From NCBI RefSeq assembly GCF_004348735.1, contig NZ_SMKT01000007.1:39080-103079 (forward strand): a DNA stretch of 64,000 nucleotides, written 5' to 3'. Positions 24,601-32,770 of this stretch are shown here, piece by piece; position 1 is the stretch's first letter; each line of letters opens with the position of its first letter. The position numbers were made by a program, and so were the translations under genes. The notes beneath the pieces are model-generated. The model did not search any database. It was given only the letters and a program-made list of their open reading frames with translations, and was not told the DNA's origin. Source of the stretch: Actinomadura sp. KC06 (GTDB lineage: Bacteria; Actinomycetota; Actinomycetes; Streptosporangiales; Streptosporangiaceae).

Positions 24601-25167
24601 AACGCGTCCCGCGCCACCGGCGGACGGTTCACGTTGCACTACCGGCTCACCACTCACTACCTGTACTTCGAAACCGGCGGCATATCCGGGACGAGACAGG
24701 AGCAGATCCCGCTGATCAACATCCAGGACGTGGACATCTCGCAGACCCTGCTCCAGAAGACGCAGAAGGTCGGCAACGTCCTGGTGCACATCGTCCGGCC
24801 AGGCGGCCCGCGGGAGACTGCGGTGCTCGACTCGATCGTGGACCCCGCCCAGGTCAGGGACCTGATCAACCAGACCGTCCACCATGTGCGCGCGGCCGTG
24901 CACCAGCGGCAGATCGACGAGCAACGCGACCTCGGCACCCACCGTTTCCAACACACCGGCCCCCAGCCGGTCGACGGCCACTACACCAGCGGGTTCGCAC
25001 AGCCGCCGGCGCTGCCGAGCAGCCCGCAGGCGACACCCGCGATCCAGGCCACCACACCTGAGGACGTCATGGCCCTGCTCAAGCAACTCGGCGAACTCCG
25101 CGACGCGGGCGTGGTCACCAACGAAGAATTCGAAGCCAAGAAGAAGGACCTCCTCGGCCGGCTATAG
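24601..25167 (+). CDS. PH-domain and SHOCT-domain protein, probably 5'-truncated
   Basis: The frame encodes a bacterial PH-like (bPH2) segment (YRLTTHYLYFETGGI, RQEQIPLINIQDVDISQTLLQK, VGNVLVHIVRPGG) and a C-terminal SHOCT motif (PEDVMALLKQLGELRDAGVVTNEEFEAKKKDLLGRL) joined by a Pro/Gln-rich linker. No convincing start exists: the first in-frame starts are a TTG at 24634, already inside the domain, or an ATG inside the antisense pseudogene. Another frame just upstream (24520-24600) reads VINVVEDTARAPELGLTWSLRQLGKF and could be the missing N-terminus after a frameshift. The left boundary given is where the domain frame becomes plausible. Confidence 0.55.
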   Translation, partial: NASRATGGRFTLHYRLTTHYLYFETGGISGTRQEQIPLINIQDVDISQTLLQKTQKVGNVLVHIVRPGGPRETAVLDSIVDPAQVRDLINQTVHHVRAAVHQRQIDEQRDLGTHRFQHTGPQPVDGHYTSGFAQPPALPSSPQATPAIQATTPEDVMALLKQLGELRDAGVVTNEEFEAKKKDLLGRL

Positions 25168-25345
25168 CCCGTCCACGCCACCACACACGCCGATCGGGCG
25201 CGCGACCTTCTTAACCGCCGGCGAAGGCCTGCGACGCACCCGGAAGGGCCGGGCTCCGATCGTCCAAAGGGCGATGAGTCTCGCCGTGGCTGCCAGTCTG
25301 TATCCCTAACGCGCGATCAACCGCACCGCACCCGAGGAGAGCGCC

Positions 25346-25924
25346 ATGACCGCCACCTACACATTCGACGTCTTTTCCAGCCTCGACGGCTTCGGCGCCG
25401 CCGGCGGCAACTGGACCGGCTACTGGGGAAAGCAAGGCCCCGAACTCCTCGACCACCGCCTCGCCCTGTACAGCGAGGACCAACGGATGGTCTTCGGGGC
25501 CAACACCTACCGGGCGTTCGCGCAGATGCTGGCCACCAGCACCGAGGGGTCCGAGGTGCGTGACCCGTGGGTCACACGGATGAGGAACCTGCCGGCAACG
25601 GTGGTGTCGACCACGCTGGACGAAACCCTCGACTGGCCGGACGCGAACATCGCAAGCGGCGATGCCGTCGAGGTCGTCGCCCGGCTCAAGGAGGAGTCCG
25701 CGGTGCCGCTGCGCTCGCACGGCAGCCTGGCGATGAACCGGGACCTGATGGCCGCCGGTCTGGTCGACCGCGTCCAGGTGACGCTCTTCCCCGTGATCAC
25801 CGGTCAGAGCGGGCTGGACCCGGTCTTCGAGGATGCGGCCGACTTCGACCTCGAACTGATCGAGAGCCGGACGCTCGACGGTCACATCCAAGAACTCATC
25901 TACAAGCCCACCCTGCACGTCTGA
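25346..25924 (+). CDS. Dihydrofolate reductase family (RibD C-terminal-like) protein
   Basis: A 192-aa RibD_C-type reductase. It begins TYTFDVFSSLDGFGAAGG, a variant of the family start, has the NADPH-side segment MVFGANTYRAFAQM, and ends with DRVQVTLFPVITGQSGLDPVF plus LIESRTLDGHIQELIYKP. A GAGGAGAG ribosome site precedes the ATG at 25346. Family members reduce pteridine-, pyrimidine- or other carbonyl substrates, and most are unassigned. A second, divergent paralogue lies at 26391. Confidence 0.85.
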   Translation: MTATYTFDVFSSLDGFGAAGGNWTGYWGKQGPELLDHRLALYSEDQRMVFGANTYRAFAQMLATSTEGSEVRDPWVTRMRNLPATVVSTTLDETLDWPDANIASGDAVEVVARLKEESAVPLRSHGSLAMNRDLMAAGLVDRVQVTLFPVITGQSGLDPVFEDAADFDLELIESRTLDGHIQELIYKPTLHV

Positions 25925-26390
25925 TTCCGTCCGCGCGCCCCCACCACATCAAGCTGCCGAAACTGACAGGAGTTCCTCCTGCCCAGCTTGCCGACGGGCC
26001 TCGCGCCCATCCCGATCACGAGGCTCGCCGACCCCTCCTGATTTCGTCGATTCGTTCGACGAGCCGCCGCAGGGGGGAGCGTCAGAGACAACGCCCGGGT
26101 CGACGCCCGTGTCCGCAGTGAACCCCACGACCATGGGACGTCTCCTCCCAGGCCCGCATGAGCGGTCAGGCCAGAGCCCCTCTCCGGTCTCGGTTCGTTC
26201 AACTCCCGCATCAATTTCGGTATGAGGCGCATGCCGGCACGCCAGGTCGCGCGGATGCTCGACGAAGATGCCACTAAGAGCGATCCAGTCGGCCCAACTA
26301 TCCAGCGGACGGTCGCCTAGACACCTATGAATTTTTCGCGCCGGAGATGGTCTCTTCCTGCGGTGATCACGACGAAGGAGGCCGTCCCAG
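25925..26390. other. 466-bp gap with no supported gene
   Basis: The stretch between the two DHFR-like genes has open frames on both strands but none with a family resemblance or a good start. A short plus-strand tail at about 26222-26319 (RRMPARQVARMLDEDATK) could be the end of a lost gene. No tRNA or strong hairpin was found. Confidence 0.4.
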
Positions 26391-26981
26391 GTGCGAAAGA
26401 TCGTGTTCCACATGCAGACGACCCTGAACAACCGCATCGCCAATGCCGAGGGATCGTTCTGGGAGCCGTTCCCCTGGGGAGAGGAGGAAACGGCCTATAT
26501 CGCCGAGCAGTTCTCCCAGGCGGACACCTGGGCAATGGGCAGGGCGACCTACGAGGCGATCGTGCCCTGGTGGGACAAGGTCGCCCGCGGGGAGACTCCC
26601 GACGACGCACCCGCCATCACCGATGCGGACCGCAAGTTCGCCAAGGTGCAACAGAACATGACCAAGGTCGTCTTCTCCACGACCCTGCCGTCCACGACAG
26701 ATCGCCTGGTCATCGGAGGCGATCTGGTCAACGAACTCACCGCGTTGAAGCAGCGGGACGGCAAGGACATCCTGCTGTCCTGCGGCCCCAAGACCCTCGC
26801 GCCGATCGCCTCCGTACCCGGTGTGATCGATGAGTACCTGCTTGCCGTGAGCCCCGCCGTCCTCAGCGCCGGACCCCAGGTATTCGACGGCCTGACGATA
26901 GATCTCGGCCTCGAACTGACCGACGTCAAAGTATTCAAAGCCGGCGCGATCGTTTCCCGATACCGCACCCTCCACCCCTAG
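26391..26981 (+). CDS. Dihydrofolate reductase family protein
   Basis: A 196-aa RibD_C-type reductase (RKIVFHMQTTLNNRIANAEGSFWEPF, TWAMGRATYEAIVPWW, KVVFSTTL, DILLSCGPKTLAPIAS, DEYLLAVSPAVLSAGPQVF). Family order is intact: substrate strand, NADPH-binding GR-T-YE helix, and the C-terminal Gly-Pro loop. The GTG at 26391 follows GTCCCAG and a possible GAAGGAGG further upstream. It is only distantly similar to its neighbour at 25346, so this is not a recent duplication. Substrate unknown. Confidence 0.85.
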   Translation: MRKIVFHMQTTLNNRIANAEGSFWEPFPWGEEETAYIAEQFSQADTWAMGRATYEAIVPWWDKVARGETPDDAPAITDADRKFAKVQQNMTKVVFSTTLPSTTDRLVIGGDLVNELTALKQRDGKDILLSCGPKTLAPIASVPGVIDEYLLAVSPAVLSAGPQVFDGLTIDLGLELTDVKVFKAGAIVSRYRTLHP

Positions 26982-27113
26982 ATCCCGACCCGAAACCGGA
27001 CGCCGCATCCTCCCAGGTCGTGCCAAGCGTGAACTCAAGAAGATCAAGAAGCCTAAGAAGGGGCGGAAGCCCAAGGGATCGGGCACGTAGCGGGCATGGC
27101 GGCCGATGAACGC

Positions 27114-27154
27114 AAAAGGCCCAGCGTCAGCGCTAAGTCGCTGGCCTGGGCCTT
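27114..27154 (-). terminator. Hairpin terminator left of the displaced tRNA end
   Basis: Arms AAGGCCCAG (27116-27124) and CTGGGCCTT (27146-27154) form a stem. On the minus strand it is followed by TTTT (plus-strand AAAA at 27114-27117). This is the natural terminator position for the tRNA-Gly gene before an element inserted into its 3' end. Confidence 0.6.
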
Positions 27155-27161
27155 CAGTGGT

Positions 27162-27204
27162 GGAGCGGGTGACGGGAATCGAACCCGCGCTGTCAGCTTG
27201 GGAA
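27162..27204. repeat. Left attachment repeat (displaced tRNA-Gly 3' half)
   Basis: These 43 bases match 35847-35889 without a mismatch. They carry the T-arm and acceptor 3' strand of tRNA-Gly on the minus strand, but the sequence diverges at the anticodon loop, so this is not a gene. This copy encodes CCA after the discriminator; the right copy has CCCA. Confidence 0.9.
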
Positions 27205-27292
27205 TCAAACCGATCCAGGCCGTCATAGCGGCTGACCTGGCCACCCCTCATACCGCAAGTGACCGTGACTGCCCCCTGATCACCGTGGCTAG

Positions 27293-27311
27293 TTGCACGC
27301 TAATTGCACGC
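27293..27311. repeat. Direct repeat TTGCACGC near the left element end
   Basis: TTGCACGC occurs at 27293-27300 and 27304-27311 (11-bp period), about 90 bp inside the left attachment repeat. Spaced short direct repeats here fit integrase arm-type sites. Inference from position. Confidence 0.35.
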
Positions 27312-27587
27312 CACCGCACCCGCTGACCTGCGCGTCCTCAGCCTGCCCTGAACGGGGACAGCACCCCGGATCATCCGAGGGTAAGCGGACCCGGAGCGCA
27401 GGGCCGGCCACGGCCCGAGCACCGGAAGCCGCGCGGCAGCGATCGCCCCCAGCCCCGCAACCACCTCAGCCACGCTGTGGCGATCGTAGGGCGCAACCAT
27501 CACCGTCTGATCCGTAGCAAGATCGACGCCGTTCAGACATGTCCACACGTGCCTCCTGACCAGCGCGGCAACCTCGCGCCCGTCCAC
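27300..27587 (-). CDS. Small hypothetical protein inside the element
   Basis: A 95-residue frame from a GTG at 27587 (MDGREVAALVRRHVWTCLNGVDLATDQTVMV, then PYDRHSVAEVVAGLGAIAAARL). The first 60 residues look protein-like, with a mixed third-position composition; the tail is Arg-rich and less convincing. It overlaps the arm-type repeats at its 3' end. I recognise no family. The rest of 27205-27836 shows no other supported gene. Confidence 0.3.
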   Translation of the reverse strand: MDGREVAALVRRHVWTCLNGVDLATDQTVMVAPYDRHSVAEVVAGLGAIAAARLPVLGPWPALRSGSAYPRMIRGAVPVQGRLRTRRSAGAVACN

Positions 27588-27836
27588 ACTCGTCCGAGGT
27601 CATCCGACACCGTTGTTTAGCGGCCGTTAGCACCCACATGCGTCTCGGAAGGTGCACCCCGCGCGCACGAGCGAGCGCGCACGGCGAGACGTCAGCCGAA
27701 GCCCTCACTGGCGTACTACACCGGACGAAACTCGTCTGCCCCATCGTCTGATGGGCGACACGTTGCGGTGCCGCGAGCCCGCAGGCTCTACTAAACCCCG
27801 TTGGCGAGACAAGATCGACTGGGGAGAATGGACGTT

Positions 27837-28661
27837 ATGAGCGATCCACTCTGGTCCGACCGGTCGACATGGCTACGTGGAGACGATCTTAAAGCTTACC
27901 GTGTGACCTCAAGTGGCCTTTGCTGGTGGTGCCAGTCGGCTCCAGCAACTACTCGTGAACACAAGTTCAAACGCACTGACCTTGACCAAATGTGGGGCGA
28001 CTCTAAATACCTGCTCTGGGGTTCGAGCGGTGATGACCGCACAATATGGGATTCAGAGGGATTCGGGCGGCTCTCGCAGATCCGCGGACCGAAGTCTGAC
28101 GTTGCAAGGTTCAAGCCAAGCATGTGTCTGACCTGCAACGGAAAAAGAAGCCAGTCATTCGACGAGTCTTATGTCACCTTCTCCAGGCACGTTTGGCAGC
28201 ACATGGACAGACTGTGGAAAGCTGGTTACTTTGACATGTCGAAGATCTACGGCAATGAATGGCAATCGCGTGTGCTCGAAGTGGCAAGATACTTCGCCAA
28301 GCATTGTGCTTGTAGCATGGTTGATGCCGGCTTCGAGGTCCCCCAGTCTGTAATCAAGTTCCTTGATGGCGAAACGAGTCGTCTGGAAGACATGCACTTC
28401 GTCATCTTTAAGGACCCTCAGATCAGGCGCTACCGACGGCGGATGAAGGAGATTGGGGTGGCGGCCGGAGGATTGCACATCGAACCGGCCGCTGGTGCAG
28501 TCAGCAAGAGTCGGAAGTGTCTAACTGGGTACTCCTGCGCTTACCTACTTGGTTTCATTGGAGTGAAATATTATTGGAGAGAAGGGGCCAGAGCCTCGGA
28601 CTCGTTCTATCTCCATCAGAAGCCGCGAATCTACCGTCGCGAAGAACTTCCACCTATTTAG
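27837..28661 (+). CDS. Putative HNH-type nuclease with zinc-binding cysteines
   Basis: A 274-aa protein. C29-W-W-C32 is followed by TTREHKF (Glu41-His42) and a second pair C97-L-T-C100 in MCLTCNGKRSQSFDE with Asn101 and Arg104. This CxxC-EH-CxxCN-R spacing resembles HNH endonucleases in phage and defence systems. The C-terminal half has no recognised domain. The ATG at 27837 is 10 nt after GGGGAG; an ATG at 27828 is too close. Base composition is far less GC-rich than chromosomal neighbours, so acquisition from another host is likely. No methyltransferase partner is adjacent. Confidence 0.6.
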   Translation: MSDPLWSDRSTWLRGDDLKAYRVTSSGLCWWCQSAPATTREHKFKRTDLDQMWGDSKYLLWGSSGDDRTIWDSEGFGRLSQIRGPKSDVARFKPSMCLTCNGKRSQSFDESYVTFSRHVWQHMDRLWKAGYFDMSKIYGNEWQSRVLEVARYFAKHCACSMVDAGFEVPQSVIKFLDGETSRLEDMHFVIFKDPQIRRYRRRMKEIGVAAGGLHIEPAAGAVSKSRKCLTGYSCAYLLGFIGVKYYWREGARASDSFYLHQKPRIYRREELPPI

Positions 28662-28882
28662 CTGATGACTAACTTGAACGCCCTGAGCACCCCGGAGGGT
28701 GCGCCCGCGCGAACGGCGAGACGGTGTGATAGACAGTTTGGCGCGGGCGTGTTCTCCGGCCCGCGGGGGGCTGGGGGCCGCGAGGCCTCCGCTTCGTGCA
28801 CGTTCAACCGACTAGCGTATGCCCGAGCAGGGCCCTACCTGATTGCTTAGCACAAGACTCTGAACGGACACATTAGAGCCGG

Positions 28883-30214
28883 TCAATCGGTGCTTGAGCT
28901 CAGTTTCTCCCACACCCGTTTAACCGGTTCGAGGAAGTTTGGAGTTCCGGATGGATCCTCTACCGCTGGACTGAACGAGATTTCACCAGATTCCTCACGC
29001 GTGAATAGGCACAACATATGAGAATGCCGCCCATCCCGTGTAATTCCGGTGACATCAACGGCCTCTTGTCGATTTGGACGTTCACCCGCCGGCTTGGGCC
29101 TGCCCGTTCGGAGGTCTTCACCTGGCTCAGCAGCCGCGATCCATGCTTCGCAGATCAGTAGGACCCCATCAGCCCTCTTCCTGGCAACGTGTTCTGCCAG
29201 CTTGTACATGGCTAGGCGTTTGCTAGCTTGGTCGTAGAACTGTAGTGCCATCAGGCCAACCATTCGGTCACCGCGCAGTAGCCAAGCAGCGGTGGCCAGC
29301 GACTTGTCAACCGTGAGCATGCGCCTTGCCATCTCCAGCACGGTGGGCACCCTCTCGATGGCGTCACCATGTACAGTGAAATCTCCATACCGCTGACGTG
29401 CGCGCTCACCCAACTCTTCATCGAGAGATTGAATGTAATCATCTTCGATGATTTCTTCGCCGCTCTCAAGGTTAACCGTAAGGCGTCGACTATTATCCTT
29501 CATCAACATACATTCAGGGATAGCTGCGAACCCGCCATCCAGGCACTCGCGATTTCGAGGTGGCAGTGTGCACTTGCCTACCTCTGACTTGTGATGTGCG
29601 GTGCGAATAACATCCACGAGTTGCCCATAGGCGTGGGCCGTTGCATCAAGCAACTCGCAATCGGGCAAAAGACGATCCACCCAACGACGCTCAACCGTCA
29701 ACATTCCGTCGTGCACAGCAAGCGGTTTCCTCGCAAGCATGTGCATCATAATGTCGTGGGTGGTGTAGCGCGGCGGCAAAGTGTAAGTGGCTTCGTACTC
29801 TTGAAGCCAATCTAGAGAGAGATGGGCTTTGGCTTGGCTGAAAAGGTCAAGATCCGCCTCTTTAACGATGCGGTTACGCGCTTTTACGATCCACTTCATG
29901 ATCGAGTCTGCGCTGACGGATTTCTGCCATTCGCCATACCAATTCGCAAAATCAGGCAACACTGAACGTTGCTTTTGGAGCAACCAGGTCACATTGCGGA
30001 GATTTTGGATTAGTGCATTGAGATTGAGTCGAAAGAGGTCTGGGTCCATATAGCTATCGGCGGTGGCATGCCAATGCTCGTGGCAGTCCAAGAGGCGCCG
30101 ATGCGCACTCGGGACGGGGCAGTCCGCAAGGTTCTCCACGGCAAGCCAGCTTACTTCTGCCGAGTCTGTTATGTCAGAACGTTTTGAGTGCGTACACAGG
30201 CCTCGTCGCCGCAT
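28883..30214 (-). CDS. Hypothetical protein with a HEPN-like N-terminal region
   Basis: A 443-aa protein from ATG 30214 (a GTG at 30139 would also fit, dropping 25 residues). The N-terminal part, LNLNALIQNLRNVTWLLQKQ, FANWYGEWQ, then MKWIVKARNRIVKEADLD, resembles actinomycete proteins with a helical RNxxxH-type motif; here the motif reads R113-N-R-I-V-K118, so the His of a HEPN RNase is a Lys. The remaining 300 residues have no recognised domain. Composition is AT-richer than the chromosome. Lying in element cargo beside a putative HNH gene, a defence role is possible but unproven. Confidence 0.5.
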   Translation of the reverse strand: MRRRGLCTHSKRSDITDSAEVSWLAVENLADCPVPSAHRRLLDCHEHWHATADSYMDPDLFRLNLNALIQNLRNVTWLLQKQRSVLPDFANWYGEWQKSVSADSIMKWIVKARNRIVKEADLDLFSQAKAHLSLDWLQEYEATYTLPPRYTTHDIMMHMLARKPLAVHDGMLTVERRWVDRLLPDCELLDATAHAYGQLVDVIRTAHHKSEVGKCTLPPRNRECLDGGFAAIPECMLMKDNSRRLTVNLESGEEIIEDDYIQSLDEELGERARQRYGDFTVHGDAIERVPTVLEMARRMLTVDKSLATAAWLLRGDRMVGLMALQFYDQASKRLAMYKLAEHVARKRADGVLLICEAWIAAAEPGEDLRTGRPKPAGERPNRQEAVDVTGITRDGRHSHMLCLFTREESGEISFSPAVEDPSGTPNFLEPVKRVWEKLSSSTD

Positions 30215-30395
30215 TGGGGCATGGGATATTAGGGGCCTGGAGCGCTCGTTCCTTAGCGTGGCCGGGCGGCCGGGACGGGTCGGCCCGGAGAGGCCGCACG
30301 CCCGGCCCGGACCGACCGGCGGCGGCCGCGGAGCGGGCGCCCTTGAAGACGTAGAGAAAGTTCTCATCCGGTCGCTGGGCGTCGTCCGTCGTCAC
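30174..30395 (-). CDS. Small ORF coupled to the HTH-FGE gene
   Basis: A 73-residue frame whose GTG at 30395 overlaps the HTH-FGE stop as GTGA. The start TTDDAQRPDENFLYVFKGA looks protein-like; the rest is biased and runs through a very GC-rich tract. Its 3' end overlaps the start of the HEPN-like gene. Coupling is the main support. Confidence 0.3.
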   Translation of the reverse strand: MTTDDAQRPDENFLYVFKGARSAAAAGRSGPGVRPLRADPSRPPGHAKERALQAPNIPCPNAATRPVYALKTF

Positions 30396-31396
30396 CTTGT
30401 GCGTGGTTGATGGCCCTTCACGTTGAGGAGGGCTCGCATGGTCTCGGCTGGGGTGACGCAGCGGAAGCCGGTGTCGTCGTCAAGCATGTCGGCTGATGCG
30501 TCGTTGAACGTGGACGGTGCGCAGCGTAGGAAGGGGCTCGTGAAGGCGCTGCCCTTCAGCTCGTAGCGGCCAGGTGCGGATTCGGTGGAGCACCAGTCCC
30601 ATGTGTTGCCGCACATGTCGTAGACGCCGTACGGGCTGACGCCGCTCGCGTAGCAGTCGACTGGAGTCGTCTTGCGGTGGCCACCTTCGCGACAGTTGCA
30701 CTTTGCGGGGGTTCTCTGGCTGCCCCACGGGTAGATGTCGCCTCGCGTTCCTCGGGCTGCCTTCTCCCATTGCTGGCTACTGGGCAAGCCTTTGGCAGAC
30801 CACTGGGCGTAGGCGTTCGCATCGTGCCATGTCACGAATACGACGGGGTGATTGGCGAGATCGGTCGGCATCTCACCGTTCTCCCAGTGTTCGGGCGGCT
30901 TGTAGTCGGTCGCCGAGACGAACCGGGCGTAGTCCATGTTTGTGGTGGGGAACACATCGATGTAGAACGCCGGGACGTAGGCCGGTTCGTTGCTCTCGCC
31001 TGAGAAGTAGACCCCGGCCGGGACCAGCGTCATCAACTTGCCGTCGATCGGGTGTCTGACCTGGTCTTCGTCGCCTACGGGGTTGTCAGGCTCGGGCTCG
31101 TGGGCTGCTGGCTGCTCTGAGGGCACGCCCGGATCTTGGGCAGGTGCGGGCGGGCTCGTCAAGCCGATCATCTCGGCGAACCGGGTCTGAATCTCGACGC
31201 TGGCAGCCGCCAAGACGGTGTCAAGGCCCTGCTGATTGATGGGACGGGGGATTATCTTCTCCCCCTCTTTCTCCCACCTGACGATCATGCGTTCGCTTAC
31301 GCCGAGTTCTGCGGCGAAGTCGACCTGACTTACTCGCTTCGCCTCTCGAAGCGCTCGCGCTTCGTGGCCGGTCCAACGCTGGACAGTGGGGGGCAT
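30392..31396 (-). CDS. Helix-turn-helix protein fused to an FGE-sulfatase (SUMF1-like) domain
   Basis: A 334-aa fusion. Residues about 8-55 are an XRE helix-turn-helix (EARALREAKRVSQVDFAAELGVSERMIVRWEKEGE). A Pro/Glu-rich linker leads to an FGE-like C-type lectin fold (LVPAGVYFSG, PTTNMDYARFV, HPVVFVTWHDANAYAQWSAKGLPSSQQWEKAARG, YGVYDMCGNTWDWC, DTGFRCV). In place of RGGSW it has KGSAF, and only one Cys (LRC) near the C-terminus, so the copper-binding Cys pair of true formylglycine enzymes is absent. ATG 31396 has GGAG 8-9 nt upstream. It follows the aminotransferase by 29 bp. Confidence 0.8.
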   Translation of the reverse strand: MPPTVQRWTGHEARALREAKRVSQVDFAAELGVSERMIVRWEKEGEKIIPRPINQQGLDTVLAAASVEIQTRFAEMIGLTSPPAPAQDPGVPSEQPAAHEPEPDNPVGDEDQVRHPIDGKLMTLVPAGVYFSGESNEPAYVPAFYIDVFPTTNMDYARFVSATDYKPPEHWENGEMPTDLANHPVVFVTWHDANAYAQWSAKGLPSSQQWEKAARGTRGDIYPWGSQRTPAKCNCREGGHRKTTPVDCYASGVSPYGVYDMCGNTWDWCSTESAPGRYELKGSAFTSPFLRCAPSTFNDASADMLDDDTGFRCVTPAETMRALLNVKGHQPRTR

Positions 31397-31425
31397 CTCG
31401 TGCTCTCCGTGGACGTGTGAGGCAG

Positions 31426-32205
31426 TCAGACGGCTTCGGCTGGGATCTCTTCGTATTCCTTGCGGAGAGTCTCCAAGATCGGATGCGCGTCTGGGAACTC
31501 CACATCGTTGATGGCCGTGATCGCGCGTACGCCGACCGCGGTATTGGTCGCGAACGCGGCTTCCATGCGCGGTAGGTCAGAGACGTTGACGGGGCCAAGG
31601 GACATCGCGTCGTGCACCTGTTGCAGTAGGCGCATGGTCACGCCCTGGAGGATCTCCGCGTTAGGCCAGATGACTTGGTGGCCGTCGAAGAACCCGATGT
31701 TCCATGTTGCGCCCTCTGAAATGAACATGTCCGCGTCGGTGAAGACGCAATCATCGAACCCGTCGAGTTGAGCATTGCGGCGATGCCGGATGGCACCGAA
31801 CAGGCCGACGTGCTTCTGCTCGGGCAACTCGCGTACGTAGGGCCTGGATTGCACTCGGATGGGCGTCATGGGCCAGGTGCCGGCCGGTCGTGTGGTGACG
31901 AGGATCTTCGGCTCGGCCTGGGCTCCGGGATGGCCTAGTTCGAGGTCGGGGTCGTAGATGGTCACCCGGACGACGAACGCGCCCTCCCGTCCAGCGGTTG
32001 CCTGCCTGACGTAGTCGCGGACCTGTTGACGGTCCAGCTCGTGACTGAAGAGAACGCGGCAATCTCGGACGAGTCGCTCTAGGTGGTGCGAAAACCCCCT
32101 GATGCGGTGGTCTTCCATGCGCATGGACGTGAAGTGACCGTAGTTCATCAGGGCCAGAGCCTTGAGCTCATCGGGAGTGACAGGGACGCCGTTGAGTTCA
32201 GCCAT
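31426..32205 (-). CDS. Class IV aminotransferase
   Basis: A 259-aa PLP enzyme of fold type IV. Lys in EQKHVGLFG aligns with the PLP lysine of branched-chain aminotransferases and ADC lyase; GFDDCVFTDADMFISEGATWNIGFF is the hallmark that follows. The C-terminal FATNTAVGVRAITAINDVEF binds PLP phosphate. It is first of a minus-strand transcript with the HTH-FGE gene. ATG 32205 lacks a ribosome site, so leaderless translation is possible. Substrate is not evident; D-amino acid, branched-chain or ADC chemistry are all in the family. Confidence 0.85.
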   Translation of the reverse strand: MAELNGVPVTPDELKALALMNYGHFTSMRMEDHRIRGFSHHLERLVRDCRVLFSHELDRQQVRDYVRQATAGREGAFVVRVTIYDPDLELGHPGAQAEPKILVTTRPAGTWPMTPIRVQSRPYVRELPEQKHVGLFGAIRHRRNAQLDGFDDCVFTDADMFISEGATWNIGFFDGHQVIWPNAEILQGVTMRLLQQVHDAMSLGPVNVSDLPRMEAAFATNTAVGVRAITAINDVEFPDAHPILETLRKEYEEIPAEAV

Positions 32206-32321
32206 GAATTCAGTGTGTCAGCAGATATGGCCTGATCGCAGATCTGGGTGCAGTGGAAGTTCAGTGCTGGGTCGGTGTGAGGACATGGGAAAGGCTGGCT
32301 CAGCGCGACACCTTGGTTGGT

Positions 32322-32549
32322 ATGAGCGGTCGTGGGCTTTCGGAAAACACAGTGGTGCGGCTCGGTACGCCGCTTGGTCGTAGCAGGCGCGCAAGGAGAG
32401 TGGTCAACCTGACGGAGGACGAGCGTCAGCTCCTCCTGGACGAGCTTGCCGCGGTTACGGCTGAGATGAACGAGCTTCAGGCTCGAACGATGGAGATCGC
32501 GGCCCGCGTCATCAACACCACGCGGACTCAGCACGCCCGTCCGGCATAG
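32322..32549 (+). CDS. Small coiled-coil-prone protein
   Basis: A 75-aa protein from ATG 32322: MSGRGLSENTVVRLGTPLGR, then NLTEDERQLLLDELAAVTAEMNELQARTMEIAARVI, a heptad-like amphipathic helix. No family is recognised. It opens a plus-strand run of small ORFs leading to the HExxH gene and is divergent from the aminotransferase. An extended start at 32253 has less coding-like sequence. Confidence 0.45.
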   Translation: MSGRGLSENTVVRLGTPLGRSRRARRVVNLTEDERQLLLDELAAVTAEMNELQARTMEIAARVINTTRTQHARPA

Positions 32550-32595
32550 ACCCCCGGCGAGCGCAGATTCTGGCTCCCTTCCCTGGAGAAAGATC

Positions 32596-32770
32596 ATGCC
32601 CTTCGTGGACGCGACAGACCCGTTGCCGGGAAGTCCGGGCCGGTCTGGCGAGCTTCGTCAGTGCGGAGAACCGTGAGGCCCTCAAGGCGGCGATGAACCG
32701 CGAGGACGAGCGGGCTCGGAGGGTGGCCGAGAGTCGGGCCTCACTACCGGCCTGGTCGCACAGGGCATGA
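32596..32770 (+). pseudogene. Frameshifted small ORF
   Basis: ATG 32596 has GGAGAAAG 7 nt upstream and begins MPFVDATDPLPG, but that frame stops at 32676. In the next frame, from about 32642, the sequence reads LASFVSAENREALKAAMNREDERARRVAESRASLPAWSHRA and ends with a stop (32768-32770) overlapping the ATG of the next gene. A one-base insertion between 32620 and 32645 would rejoin them into a protein of about 57 residues. Confidence 0.45.

Noticed and set aside
25949..26443. Minus-strand ORF of 164 residues in the gap before the second DHFR-like gene
   Set aside because: Biased composition, no domain, and overlaps the start region of the real gene at 26391.
27162..27204. Second tRNA-Gly gene
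   Set aside because: Only the 3' half matches; the sequence diverges at the anticodon loop and lacks the 5' half.
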